Shown here piece after piece: positions 7,356 to 14,218 of a DNA stretch of 29,026 nucleotides. Both the position numbers and the translations under genes were made by a program. The notes below the pieces were generated by a model, which was not told the origin of the DNA, ran no database searches, and saw only the letters and a program-made list of their open reading frames with translations. The DNA lies in the IMG/VR virus record IMGVR_UViG_3300008117_000763, positions 1-29,026 of that record; one strand, given 5' to 3'. Origin of the DNA: a virus. Numbering within the stretch: position 1 is the first letter of the stretch; every line of letters begins with the position of its first letter.

Positions 7356-7747
7356 AACCACTCTATCACTTCAGGATGAAAATGTGCAAAGAAAAGATAT
7401 ACAATCAATCCTATAGATATAATACTATCTAATCTTTTAAATTCTACTAATAATGTCCAATAGTGTTTTCTTCTAAGATATCTATTAATAGGAGACTGAA
7501 TTAATGAAAATATAAATATTATTAAATAAATATACCATAAATCACTAATAGCCATACCAAGAAGTAAAAAGACTAAATAGATTATACCAAAACAACCCAC
7601 AGAAAAGGAAATAGCTTTATCATTATCTGATCTATCATCCTTTTTAATTCTATACATAGCCCTAACATAAGACTTTGCTTTTATACATGTAATAAATTCA
7701 TAAATAAATGCTGCACCTAACATAAGTGCTAATAATACTTCTTTCAT
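7349..7747 (-). CDS. Four-helix integral membrane protein (132 aa)
   Basis: Hydrophobic segments lie near residues 4-20, 48-66, 71-88 and 108-124, separated by a basic-acidic loop (RIKKDDRSDNDK). This predicts a polytopic inner-membrane protein. Its ATG overlaps the stop of another small membrane protein (ATGA), and it runs directly into the radical SAM gene. No transporter motif is visible. Immunity to superinfection or membrane remodelling are possible roles, but neither is shown. Confidence 0.82.
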   Translation of the reverse strand: MKEVLLALMLGAAFIYEFITCIKAKSYVRAMYRIKKDDRSDNDKAISFSVGCFGIIYLVFLLLGMAISDLWYIYLIIFIFSLIQSPINRYLRRKHYWTLLVEFKRLDSIISIGLIVYLFFAHFHPEVIEWLW

Positions 7748-7938
7748 GATTTCTTCTTTTGTTCTAAATAATCAATAATGAATCCAGCAGCAACTAGTAT
7801 ATTCATACCAAATGATGCTAATATCTCATAGATGTCCTCATAGACGTTTACAGATAGGTGGACATGGCCCACCATCCAAAATGGTACAGATAAGTTTTGG
7901 CTTATCCATACCACTAAATATTTAATAAAGTGTAGCAT
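7744..7938 (-). CDS. Small membrane protein (64 aa), partner of the next gene
   Basis: Two hydrophobic stretches (IKYLVVWISQNLSVPFWMVG near 5-24 and ILASFGMNILVAAGFIIDYL near 39-58) and a basic C-terminus EQKKKS. Starts at ATG 7938, 15 bases after the preceding stop. It is coupled by ATGA to the four-helix membrane protein, so the two may act together. It could be a small phage membrane effector or holin-like protein; no family is recognised. Confidence 0.75.
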   Translation of the reverse strand: MLHFIKYLVVWISQNLSVPFWMVGHVHLSVNVYEDIYEILASFGMNILVAAGFIIDYLEQKKKS

Positions 7939-7953
7939 TAATCACCTTCTTCA

Positions 7954-8202
7954 TTATTGATCCCCTTTTTCTTTTCTTGCTTCACCATAGTGCGAGGAGA
8001 ACTTTTTGGAGACTTGTTCAGTCTTTCCAATCTCTCCTGTATTTTCTTGTTGATACTGTTGTAGTCTGATTCTTTCTTGGTGTTTTTCATATTCTTCCCA
8101 ATTATACATTTCTAATTCTTTCATTCTAGCAACATCTGCTACGGTCATACCTTCTGGTATTCCCCCATTTTCTTCCATAATCTGAATACAGACTTCTTTC
8201 AT
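7954..8202 (-). CDS. Unknown charged protein (82 aa)
   Basis: From the ATG at 8202 (ATGA overlap with the upstream stop) it reads MKEVCIQIMEENGGIPEGMT and onward. A second ATG nine bases upstream (8211, adding MGR) is equally in frame. The sequence is helical, rich in Glu, Gln and Lys, with a Gln-rich stretch (RLQQYQQEN) and a disordered C-terminus. No motif recognised. Confidence 0.75.
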   Translation of the reverse strand: MKEVCIQIMEENGGIPEGMTVADVARMKELEMYNWEEYEKHQERIRLQQYQQENTGEIGKTEQVSKKFSSHYGEARKEKGDQ

Positions 8203-8639
8203 TCTTCCCATATCTTAATACTTTTTTCTAAGAATAATTTAATTGTGGTTCTAATATCATCATGACCTTTTATATTTCCAATTGCTTTTAATTTATTATA
8301 AAACTTTCTGTCAAGATCAAGTTCAATTCTTTTTGACCTATGACTACCAATTTCATTAGGTTCAATTACACTAAAATCAAATGGAAACATTTGAGCATAG
8401 ACATAAACATTTTGCATATAAGACTTATCAGCATGTAGCTGTAATGCAAGTTTTTTGTTGTAGTTTACTTTATCTCTCTTAAAACCAGTAAGACCAGCAA
8501 TAGTGTTTTCAGTTAATAGGAATCTATAAGCTAAAATAGCTACTAAATAACTTCTTTGATCAACTAATACTCTATGTCTTGACTTATTAGGAATTTTTAA
8601 AAGAGCTTGTAACACATCATCTTTAGTGTACTCTTCCAT
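8199..8639 (-). CDS. DNA-binding protein: DnaA-domain-IV-like HTH plus RHH-like C-terminus
   Basis: Residues about 29-70 (RSYLVAILAYRFLLTENTIA, then GLTGFKRDKVNYNKKLAL) match the plan of DnaA domain IV / TrpR-like helix-turn-helix: an Arg-Ser-Tyr helix, an acidic turn with 'T..TIA', then a FKRDKV recognition segment like the GRDHSTV signature. Residues about 103-142 (KRIELDLDRKFYNKLKAI, then an FLEKSI helix) have the strand-helix-helix look of ribbon-helix-helix domains. Combined, this is probably a sequence-specific DNA-binding protein, either an origin-binding or a transcription factor. It begins a tightly overlapped set (ATGA into 7954-8202). The assignment is by eye. Confidence 0.8.
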   Translation of the reverse strand: MEEYTKDDVLQALLKIPNKSRHRVLVDQRSYLVAILAYRFLLTENTIAGLTGFKRDKVNYNKKLALQLHADKSYMQNVYVYAQMFPFDFSVIEPNEIGSHRSKRIELDLDRKFYNKLKAIGNIKGHDDIRTTIKLFLEKSIKIWEE

Positions 8640-8651
8640 AAATATTTTGAA

Positions 8652-8927
8652 TTAAACTAATTCTAAATCTGCAGGAATCTCTTCTGATTTTAATTCTTCA
8701 GCAACTTGTACTAATGTTTCTATTGGTAAAAATCTTTCAGCATTATAATATTCATATGGAAAAGACTGTTCTGATAGTTGTACTTCTTTAAGTCTATATC
8801 CTAGTTTGTTATTCTGAAGATTCATTTTAGCAATCTCAACTACAGTATATACTTGACCTTCAGCAATCCACTCCATTGGAGAAATTCTTTTTGGTTTGTT
8901 ACTGTCATCAATACATATCACCTGCAT
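8652..8927 (-). CDS. Small conserved phage protein with a CID...EGxxYTV motif (91 aa)
   Basis: Reads QVICIDDSNKPKR, WIAEGQVYTVVEI, LGYRLKEV and AERFLPI in order. This set of short beta strands (V.CID, EG..YTV, GY.L.E, RF.PI) recurs in small uncharacterised proteins across phages, probably an SH3-like or small beta-barrel fold. An acidic tail (EELKSEEIPADLELV) ends it. It overlaps the ClpS-like gene by 20 bases. Function unknown. Confidence 0.85.
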   Translation of the reverse strand: MQVICIDDSNKPKRISPMEWIAEGQVYTVVEIAKMNLQNNKLGYRLKEVQLSEQSFPYEYYNAERFLPIETLVQVAEELKSEEIPADLELV

Positions 8928-9162
8928 ATTCTTTAATTTCTGATTTTATATCTAGATCATCAAATGTACCTTTTATCTCAAACATTTCCATGTAATCTCC
9001 TGATTTTACAGTACATTTTCCGTTATTATGAGCTACAATAGCACACTGCTCAGCTTGTAATCTTTCATGATTACAAATTCTAATCAAGCATGCCATTATA
9101 TAATCATAAGAATTTACATCATCATTATAAATGACTAGCTTATGTGTTTTGTAATCTTCCAT
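8908..9162 (-). CDS. clpS: ClpS-like Clp protease adaptor (phage N-degron adaptor)
   Basis: An 84-residue ClpS core from the ATG at 9162; a TTG-initiated extension is rejected. The signature HKLVIYNDDVNSYDYIMACL (residues 7-26) contains NDD (13-15), which in ClpS binds the N-terminal amino group of N-degrons. AEQCAIVAHNNGKCTVKSG follows, with the second amino-contacting His (45). The gatekeeper position (Met in E. coli) is Tyr 19. ClpS delivers proteins with Leu, Phe, Tyr or Trp N-termini to ClpAP, and Bacteroidota ClpS proteins carry very similar motifs. The phage copy could steer host ClpA(C)P toward or away from chosen substrates. The gene is 4 bases after the SF2 helicase. Family strong; role inferred. 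Confidence 0.9.
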   Translation of the reverse strand: MEDYKTHKLVIYNDDVNSYDYIMACLIRICNHERLQAEQCAIVAHNNGKCTVKSGDYMEMFEIKGTFDDLDIKSEIKEYAGDMY

Positions 9163-9166
9163 ACTA

Positions 9167-10261
9167 CTAATATAATGAAATATTAAAATCTTTCCAAATA
9201 ATTTTACTTTGGTCAAAGCTCTCTAGTGCTTCTTTTACCCATTTCTCATCTACTGTATCCATATAACATAGTATGTGAACAATAGCTTTATCATCTGGAT
9301 TTAACCTTAATAATCTACCAATTCTTTGACTTGCTTTTCTCTCATTACCATATGCATGCATAATAATACCTTGTTTAAGATTAGGAATATTTACACCTTC
9401 ATTCAACTGTAGTACAGTTGATAGTTGTGTAATCTCACCATCTTTAAACTTTCTTAGATTCTCTTCAGAATCTGGATTATTACTATGATAACTATGAGAG
9501 CATAACTTATCAGCTTGCTTTTGAGTATTAGCAAATATGATACATTTGGAGTTAATACTTTTCATCAGTAAAGTTGTATACTTTTCTTTTGTAGGGTACT
9601 CCATTAATGCTTTCATTCTCATAACTCTGAGCATGTGAACACTTCCAGATCCTACATCCAATCTTCTAGACCAATAGGTATAATTGTCATATTCTGAAGT
9701 AACAAAAGACTTACCTCTCATTTCAGCAACATAACCTTTATCTCTATTGAGCTCTAACTGATGGACAATGATCTGATAATCATTTAGTATTCCATTTTCT
9801 ATAGCATCATCTGCTTTGAATGTATAAACTACTGGACAAAACTCATGCACTAATCTACCTTTCTCTGAATTACTATATTTAGGAGGAGTCCCGGTTAAAC
9901 CAAGAATCCTCCCATTATATAGTTCTAAAAATGATCTATGAGAATCAAGTAAACTATGCATTTCATCCAAGTAGATAACATCATAATCATTAGGATTGTG
10001 CTTATTTAAACTAAGATAAGTTGTAAACACCATTCTTTCTAATAAAGCATCTTTACCAAACTTTACAGATTCATCTTTCCATGATTGAATAATAGCTTTT
10101 TTTGGTGCTACTATAAGAACTTTCATTAATGGTGTAGTATTCTTTTCCATATGTATAAGACCAACTAAAGTTTTACCTACACCTGTACCAAGAACTACAC
10201 TACATCTGCTCTTATTCTCTGTAGCTTTTAACGCTTCTGCTTGGATTTCATCTTTTGTCAT
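9167..10261 (-). CDS. SF2 DNA helicase (UvsW-like/type III restriction-like)
   Basis: A 364-residue superfamily 2 helicase. Motif I is GTGVGKT (25-31), motif Ia is VLIVAPKKAI (48-57), motif II is DEMH (99-102), motif III is LTGTPP (122-127), and motif VI is QRIGRLLR (312-319) after a QLNEGVNIP segment. It is compact, with no extra domains. Phage enzymes of this kind remodel branched DNA or R-loops during replication and recombination. It starts ATG 10261 with ATGA overlap to the upstream 59-aa gene. The family is secure; UvsW-like function is inference. Confidence 0.92.
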   Translation of the reverse strand: MTKDEIQAEALKATENKSRCSVVLGTGVGKTLVGLIHMEKNTTPLMKVLIVAPKKAIIQSWKDESVKFGKDALLERMVFTTYLSLNKHNPNDYDVIYLDEMHSLLDSHRSFLELYNGRILGLTGTPPKYSNSEKGRLVHEFCPVVYTFKADDAIENGILNDYQIIVHQLELNRDKGYVAEMRGKSFVTSEYDNYTYWSRRLDVGSGSVHMLRVMRMKALMEYPTKEKYTTLLMKSINSKCIIFANTQKQADKLCSHSYHSNNPDSEENLRKFKDGEITQLSTVLQLNEGVNIPNLKQGIIMHAYGNERKASQRIGRLLRLNPDDKAIVHILCYMDTVDEKWVKEALESFDQSKIIWKDFNISLY

Positions 10262-10437
10262 AATTTTTCTGCTTTGATCAATAAACTGTTAGCATACAGT
10301 GTATTTCTAAATGCTGCAATTGAAACTTTTGCTGTTTCAAGTTTTTTATTTTTCTTGTATTCATCATACAGTGTGTTACCAACATCTTCTGATTTGTCAG
10401 CAACATCTTTAATTTGTTTTTTATCAGCTTCATTCAT
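10258..10437 (-). CDS. Unknown small protein (59 aa)
   Basis: Reads MNEADKKQIKDVADKSEDVG and then NTLYDEYKKNKKLETAKVSI and a second NTLY-containing helix (AAFRNTLYANSLLIKAEKL). It is all-helical and lysine-rich, with NTLY occurring twice (residues 21-24 and 46-49). It joins the upstream and downstream genes by ATGA overlaps on both sides, which is strong evidence that it is translated. No function recognised. Confidence 0.8.
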   Translation of the reverse strand: MNEADKKQIKDVADKSEDVGNTLYDEYKKNKKLETAKVSIAAFRNTLYANSLLIKAEKL

Positions 10438-10727
10438 GCTATTTGTCTTTGAAGTTCTTTTTTCTTTCTAGTAATTTCAATCAACTCTGGATACTTTTTA
10501 AGTTCTTTATACTTAATTCCTAATGTCTGAACTAAATCATACTTAGGAAGCATATAATCTCTACTTAAAATCTCATTAAGCTCCTCCATCCTAAGTTTTA
10601 TTTTTCTTCTGGTTGGAAAGCAACAGCATGTTTTTAACTGTTCTTTAAGTGTATTAAATTCACGCCTTCTTTCTAAATTATACCGAAGTATTGTCTGTAC
10701 AATAACTATATTTGATTTAGGTCCCAT
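10434..10727 (-). CDS. Unknown helical basic protein (97 aa)
   Basis: Basic, alpha-helical, with a CCC cluster (about residues 34-36) inside LKTCCCFPTRRKIKLRMEEL and a C-terminal coiled-coil-like helix (ITRKKKELQRQIA). A DNA- or RNA-binding role would fit the charge but is not demonstrated. Starts at ATG 10727, 6 bases after the HNH gene. Confidence 0.78.
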   Translation of the reverse strand: MGPKSNIVIVQTILRYNLERRREFNTLKEQLKTCCCFPTRRKIKLRMEELNEILSRDYMLPKYDLVQTLGIKYKELKKYPELIEITRKKKELQRQIA

Positions 10728-10733
10728 AATTAA

Positions 10734-11138
10734 TCATTTTAACCAATTCATAACTCTAGCCTCTGCTGGGTTTGCATGAATCCAATCATGACAATTCCTA
10801 CAGACTGCTAACCACGTAGATTGCACCAAATAAAAAGCATCTCTATTGGCTCCTGCATAGGTATGGTGAATATCAGTAGCATTATGACTACATCCATTCA
10901 CCTTTACCTGACACAGGTTATTCACCAATAAATGCTTTTCTCTTAGTTTAAGATACTCTTGATCTTTCTTTTTACGTTTAGAAGAAACCTGAGGGATTTT
11001 ATAATCAGTTGGTTTCTGTGAACTGTCACTATTAATGGCTTTTTGGCAACTCCAGCAATATTTACAGTATTTAAATCCCTCATGGTTCTTCCAGATCACT
11101 GTCTCTTTATGACAGCCGTCACAAACTTTTAACTTCAT
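10734..11138 (-). CDS. HNH endonuclease-like protein with N-terminal zinc ribbon
   Basis: 134 residues. The N-terminal ribbon uses C6, C9, C25 and C28 (CDGC ... CKYC). The HNH part has C76, C83, the paired HH at 91-92 (ATDIHHTYAG), then the terminal CRNCHDWIH (C113, C116, H117, H121). The HH, CxxCH and H spacing is that of beta-beta-alpha-metal nucleases that nick or cut DNA. Its place in the replication operon suggests a resolvase or recombination role rather than a homing one, because it sits in register with the operon and overlaps the upstream gene by 20 bases. Confidence 0.85.
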   Translation of the reverse strand: MKLKVCDGCHKETVIWKNHEGFKYCKYCWSCQKAINSDSSQKPTDYKIPQVSSKRKKKDQEYLKLREKHLLVNNLCQVKVNGCSHNATDIHHTYAGANRDAFYLVQSTWLAVCRNCHDWIHANPAEARVMNWLK

Positions 11139-11619
11139 GTTTTAATCTTGGTAATTGAGAAGGTGATCCTTCTAAACTTAAAAAGTTTTTAGGCAAGATT
11201 CCTTCTGCTATAAAGATACTAACAATTTGATTTTTATCAATTTTTAAATCTTTGAAAGTTAAAGTATTTTTAAATTTTTCATCAGTTTCATTTAAAGATT
11301 CTAACTCTTTAGTTAAATCTGATTTTGGAAAAAATGTTTTAAAAAGAACATTAGTATAATGAATAGTAATCTTTTGCTTTTCAATATTCAGTACACTTTG
11401 TGCCCTCTTATAGACATTGATTATTCTTTGTTTTTTCTTACTGCACATAGCAGATAATTCCTGTTCAGTTAGAGCATCTAGACCATATAATGCTCTTTTA
11501 TAAAGATAATTTTGGTATTGACTATACCCATCAACTTCATACTGCATGTACATTTTACCTGCAGATAATTGATAATCTCTTACATTCTGTTTTAACTTTT
11601 CCATTTTTTTCATATACAT
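11119..11619 (-). CDS. Unknown 166-aa protein at the head of the replication operon
   Basis: Begins MYMKKMEKLKQNVRDYQLSA; the ATG two codons later is equally possible. Rich in Tyr, Gln and Lys in the first half (YMQYEVDGYSQYQNYLYKRA) and Lys/Leu in the second. There is no catalytic motif. It is the first gene after the terminator at 11631-11669, so a promoter or readthrough must serve it; its leader is only about 20-50 nt long. Function unknown. Confidence 0.8.
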   Translation of the reverse strand: MYMKKMEKLKQNVRDYQLSAGKMYMQYEVDGYSQYQNYLYKRALYGLDALTEQELSAMCSKKKQRIINVYKRAQSVLNIEKQKITIHYTNVLFKTFFPKSDLTKELESLNETDEKFKNTLTFKDLKIDKNQIVSIFIAEGILPKNFLSLEGSPSQLPRLKHEVKSL

Positions 11620-11630
11620 TTTTTTTAATC

Positions 11631-11669
11631 ATAAATAAAAAGAGAGAGCATCACTAATGACACTCTCTC
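11631..11669 (-). terminator. Intrinsic terminator after the 11690-12172 gene
   Basis: On the minus strand GAGAGAG...CTCTCTC forms a 7-bp stem, extended by TCA/TGA inner pairs around an imperfect middle, and is followed by CTTTTTATTTAT. It lies about 20 bases past the stop at 11690. Confidence 0.8.
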
Positions 11670-11689
11670 ATATAAATTAACTTAGACTA

Positions 11690-12172
11690 TTAAATATTAA
11701 AGTCTTCAGTTGGGCGTGCATTTTCTATACCGCTTGTATTTGCTTTCTGTGCTGAATAAGCAGCTCTAAGCTCTTGAACATTATCATGCTTAATATAAGT
11801 ATCTTCTGCATTTACATCAAAAGTAAATTTTGTTCTTCTATAGATAGGAAGACCATTCCAAGTACATACTATACCTGTAGAACCAGCAATCTTAAGATCA
11901 CGCTCAGGTGTTTTAGCATTAAATGGTTCAAGTGATTCTTCAATCACAATTTTACCTGTTAATGCTTGACCTTCAGATAGGTTCATTGCTTTTAAGTCTT
12001 CAACAAGAGCTGGTAATAACGCATTTACAGGCTTTCTTCTTAGAAACCCATTGTCATCAATGACATTTCTTATTTGTTGTAATTTAACATATCCATATTC
12101 TGTTCTATTTTCAGAAATGTTAATTACTGCTTTTGTAGCTTGATCAGCCAATACAATTACTTTAGAGTCCAT
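11690..12172 (-). CDS. Candidate single-stranded DNA-binding protein (160 aa)
   Basis: Sole gene in a unit bounded by terminators on both sides (12458-12482 upstream, 11631-11669 downstream), which suggests separately controlled, probably high expression. The middle is beta-rich (ALTGKIVIEESL, LKIAGSTGIVCTWNGLPIYR, TKFTFDV) as in an OB fold. The C-terminus is flexible and ends TEDFNI, resembling the acidic-hydrophobic tips (DDxPF) of SSB proteins. I infer an SSB role from context and these features. No diagnostic motif proves it. Confidence 0.75.
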   Translation of the reverse strand: MDSKVIVLADQATKAVINISENRTEYGYVKLQQIRNVIDDNGFLRRKPVNALLPALVEDLKAMNLSEGQALTGKIVIEESLEPFNAKTPERDLKIAGSTGIVCTWNGLPIYRRTKFTFDVNAEDTYIKHDNVQELRAAYSAQKANTSGIENARPTEDFNI

Positions 12173-12457
12173 GACTTTAAAATTTAAAAGATTAATAAAT
12201 AAATAATTAGATTGTTTTGAGTAGATACTATATCTTCAGTTACTCATTCTGAGATAAGTGTTAAGACATCAGTCTTAAAAATCCAAGGAATCATTAAGAT
12301 CAATGATATCATCAAATGGTTCATCATCTGACAATACATCATTTTCATTTTCATCATCTGCTAGATAATCGCATAATAAATATGCAGATAAATATATAGC
12401 ATTTATACAGAAGTTAGTAGTTTAAACTAATAATATTTAGCAATATATAGCTAACAA
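12173..12457. other. Intergenic control region of the SSB-like gene
   Basis: About 285 bases with no standard ORF. Next to the gene it holds the 15-mer ATAAATAAATAATTA (12195-12209, plus-strand reading), which recurs before another terminator-bounded gene at 16502-16516. Further upstream is an open minus-strand frame without ATG that encodes an acidic peptide (12275-12421). No TAnnTTTG box is seen in either orientation. Confidence 0.6.
12195..12209 (-). promoter_or_regulatory. Leader element, copy 1 of an identical 15-mer
   Basis: On the minus strand this reads TAATTATTTATTTAT and ends 22 bases before the ATG at 12172. The same 15-mer lies 16 bases before the ATG at 16485. It is either a shared promoter part or a translation-enhancing AT-rich leader; chance is possible in AT-rich DNA. 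Confidence 0.35.
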
Positions 12458-12482
12458 TGAAAAGGGGAGATTTCTCTCCCCA
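12458..12482 (-). terminator. Intrinsic terminator after the 12523-12942 gene
   Basis: Perfect 7-bp stem GGGGAGA/TCTCCCC (12464-12470 with 12475-12481) and a 4-base loop. On the minus strand it is followed by TTTTCATT, a short U tract. It lies about 40 bases past the stop at 12523. Confidence 0.75.
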
Positions 12483-12522
12483 TTCATTTGGTCAGGAAAA
12501 GCATATCAACAGATATACTATT

Positions 12523-12942
12523 TTAAAATTCCTCAATAACTTCTAAATCTTTTGCTTGTACATAAGTAGTATCTAGTCTAGTTAAACCAGCTGCTGTAAT
12601 TACCATACATTCAACAGTATAAGAGCTATACTCATGATAACCTCTAAATTCTTTTATGACAACAGTAATATTCTCATCTTGATCAGCAAAGTTATCCCTA
12701 GTAGCTTCTTTATCCACACCATAACCAAGATTACTATAATGCATTTTACACAAAGTACCATTTGGTATGATATCAGGTAGTTTATTACCAAGCATAAGCT
12801 TAAAGAAGTGATCACATGTCTGAGAACTATTACAAATCATAGGAGTAAATAACTTAACAAACTCTTCAGAATTAGAATCTTTGATGATTTTACTGAGAGC
12901 TTTTGCTACATCAGTATCATCGTAATTAACACTTATTCTCAT
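12523..12942 (-). CDS. Unknown 139-aa protein
   Basis: Starts MRISVNYDDTDVAKALSKII. A helical first half contains CNSSQTCDHFFKLMLG (residues about 37-52), followed by beta strands (ENITVVIKEFRGYHEYSSYT, MVITAAGLTRLDTTYV) and an acidic end. Last gene before a strong hairpin terminator and 2 bases after the preceding stop. No family recognised. Confidence 0.78.
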   Translation of the reverse strand: MRISVNYDDTDVAKALSKIIKDSNSEEFVKLFTPMICNSSQTCDHFFKLMLGNKLPDIIPNGTLCKMHYSNLGYGVDKEATRDNFADQDENITVVIKEFRGYHEYSSYTVECMVITAAGLTRLDTTYVQAKDLEVIEEF

Positions 12943-12944
12943 AA

Positions 12945-13163
12945 TTAATCAGTTAATCTTCTATGTTGTCTTATTTTACTTAACAAGTCTTCATTAAAGT
13001 GTGTAAAGAAACTTCTATCAAATACTTTAGCTGTAATCTTCTCTGGAATCTTACTTGGTATAACAGATTTTTTTACACCTCTACTAATAATATTACCATC
13101 TTTGTCTGTCACGTCTACATTCAAATCAAATCCTAATACAGACTCAATTGTGAATTTATCCAC
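12945..13163 (-). CDS. Unknown 72-aa protein, probable GTG start
   Basis: I choose the GTG at 13163 (VDKFTIESVLGFDLNVDVTD) because it overlaps the preceding stop by only 8 bases (GTGGATAA). The next in-frame ATG upstream (13211) would need a 56-base overlap with the body of the neighbour and gives an odd hydrophobic start. The protein has beta strands (LNVDVTDKDGNIISRGV) and a basic end (SKIRQHRRL). Function unknown. Confidence 0.7.
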   Translation of the reverse strand: MDKFTIESVLGFDLNVDVTDKDGNIISRGVKKSVIPSKIPEKITAKVFDRSFFTHFNEDLLSKIRQHRRLTD

Positions 13164-13485
13164 GGCCAAACATATTTTTAAGCAAATTATGAATTCTATC
13201 TTGAGATTCATTTTTCTCAATTATTTTTGCCATCATAAGTGTAGCAAATACTATTTCATTTGTGTGTTTACACTCATTTACAACATTTTCCATTGCTATA
13301 TGGACTCTGTTAGTATTTTCAAATGCATTTACACAACATTGTAATAATTCATCAGCTCTTGGTGTTACAATTCCTAAATTGTGATGCAAAAGTTCTGCTT
13401 CATCATCAATTATTAATAGTTTATACTGACTATCAGTATTATAACCTTTTTTCTTTTTTTTGAACATTTTTCCTAACCAGTTCAT
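13156..13485 (-). CDS. Unknown 109-aa protein
   Basis: Begins MNWLGKMFKKKKKGYN, an amphipathic basic N-terminus that could touch membrane or nucleic acid. A mostly helical body follows (EAELLHHNLGIVTPRADELL, VVNECKHTNEIVFATLMMAK). No motif recognised. It follows the tRNA gene by about 30 bases and overlaps the next gene. Function unknown. Confidence 0.78.
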   Translation of the reverse strand: MNWLGKMFKKKKKGYNTDSQYKLLIIDDEAELLHHNLGIVTPRADELLQCCVNAFENTNRVHIAMENVVNECKHTNEIVFATLMMAKIIEKNESQDRIHNLLKNMFGRG

Positions 13486-13517
13486 AATTATAAATTTAAA
13501 TTAAACAATAAAACTAG

Positions 13518-13591
13518 TAGTCCTGCTTGGATTCGAACCAAGGACCTACTGCTTAGAAGGCAGTTGCTCTATCCACCTGAGCTACAGGACT
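13518..13591 (-). tRNA. tRNA-Arg (anticodon UCU)
   Basis: Folds fully: acceptor AGTCCTG/CAGGACT, D stem GCTC/GAGC, anticodon stem ACTGC/GCAGT with loop CTTCTAA (anticodon TCT), a 5-base variable loop, T stem CTTGG/CCAAG with TTCGAAT, and discriminator A. No CCA is encoded. It reads AGA codons, which are the dominant Arg codon in this AT-rich phage, so it probably supplements the host pool. It sits in the minus operon between protein genes, so it may be processed from the mRNA. Confidence 0.97.
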
Positions 13592-13604
13592 AACATGTAA
13601 CAAG

Positions 13605-13919
13605 TTACAACAAATTTTCCACAATCCATTTAAGACCAGGTTTAACCCAGCTATTAGTTTTCCTAATACATAAGTTATTGGCCTTTGGATAATAATCTAC
13701 AACACCAAAAGTTTTACCTCCCATTTCTGTATCAATAGTATATCTGAACATCTCATCATCTTGAGCAATGTCAAATCCCATCTTCAGTAATTGAGGTAAG
13801 TAAGTTTCAGTAAACCTTTCTAGTCTACCTTCTCTTAAGCTCCCAGTCATAAGACCAAGAGCTTTAAGATCATTTTCCTCTGCAGCAGCAGCTTTCTTTA
13901 ATTCTTCAGATTTCTTCAT
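13605..13919 (-). CDS. Unknown 104-aa protein
   Basis: N-terminal helix MKKSEELKKAAAAEENDLKA, then a charged helix (LERFTETYLPQLLKMGFDIA) and a beta-rich half (MFRYTIDTEMGGKTFGVVDY, NNLCIRKTNSWV). The GF step followed by aromatic strands recalls the small proteins at 3814-6477. It ends 13 bases before the tRNA. No function recognised. Confidence 0.78.
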   Translation of the reverse strand: MKKSEELKKAAAAEENDLKALGLMTGSLREGRLERFTETYLPQLLKMGFDIAQDDEMFRYTIDTEMGGKTFGVVDYYPKANNLCIRKTNSWVKPGLKWIVENLL

Positions 13920-13936
13920 AGGACATTAATTTATTT

Positions 13937-14209
13937 TTAGAACTCTCTTCCTAAAGATAACCAATCTTCATCTTCTAAGATCCACATTTCATCAATATAC
14001 CCATCTTTTAGAGTATACATAGTATTATAAAACTCTAATACTATAACATCATCAGTTCTCTTAGTTATATTAACCAAAACATCATTTGTAATTTCAATCA
14101 CATTTTTGACATATCTTTTCTCTGACCTTGTTAAATTCTTTGGTAATTCAACTTGTGAGTAACCAACTCCGGCAATCATAAGTGCCACAATTATAAATAA
14201 CTTTTTCAT
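13937..14209 (-). CDS. Small secreted or periplasmic protein (90 aa, Sec signal peptide)
   Basis: The first 19 residues (MKKLFIIVALMIAGVGYSQ) form a clear signal peptide: KK, a hydrophobic core, then a polar end at GYSQ, the SQ/AQ ending common in flavobacteria. The mature part of about 70 residues is charged and acidic at the end (DEMWILEDEDWLSLGREF). Export of a leftward-arm phage protein suggests an action on the cell envelope, for example superinfection exclusion; that is inference. No lipobox cysteine is present. Confidence 0.8.
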   Translation of the reverse strand: MKKLFIIVALMIAGVGYSQVELPKNLTRSEKRYVKNVIEITNDVLVNITKRTDDVIVLEFYNTMYTLKDGYIDEMWILEDEDWLSLGREF

Positions 14210-14218
14210 TTCTTTTTT

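Noticed and set aside
10241-10471. Plus-strand ORF of 76 codons
   Set aside because: It is the mirror of the real minus-strand 59-aa gene at 10258-10437, which is linked by ATGA overlaps on both sides.
10734-11138. Homing endonuclease insertion
   Set aside because: The HNH gene lies in register in the operon with overlaps and no split neighbour or intron-like flanks, so it is more likely a resident recombination gene.
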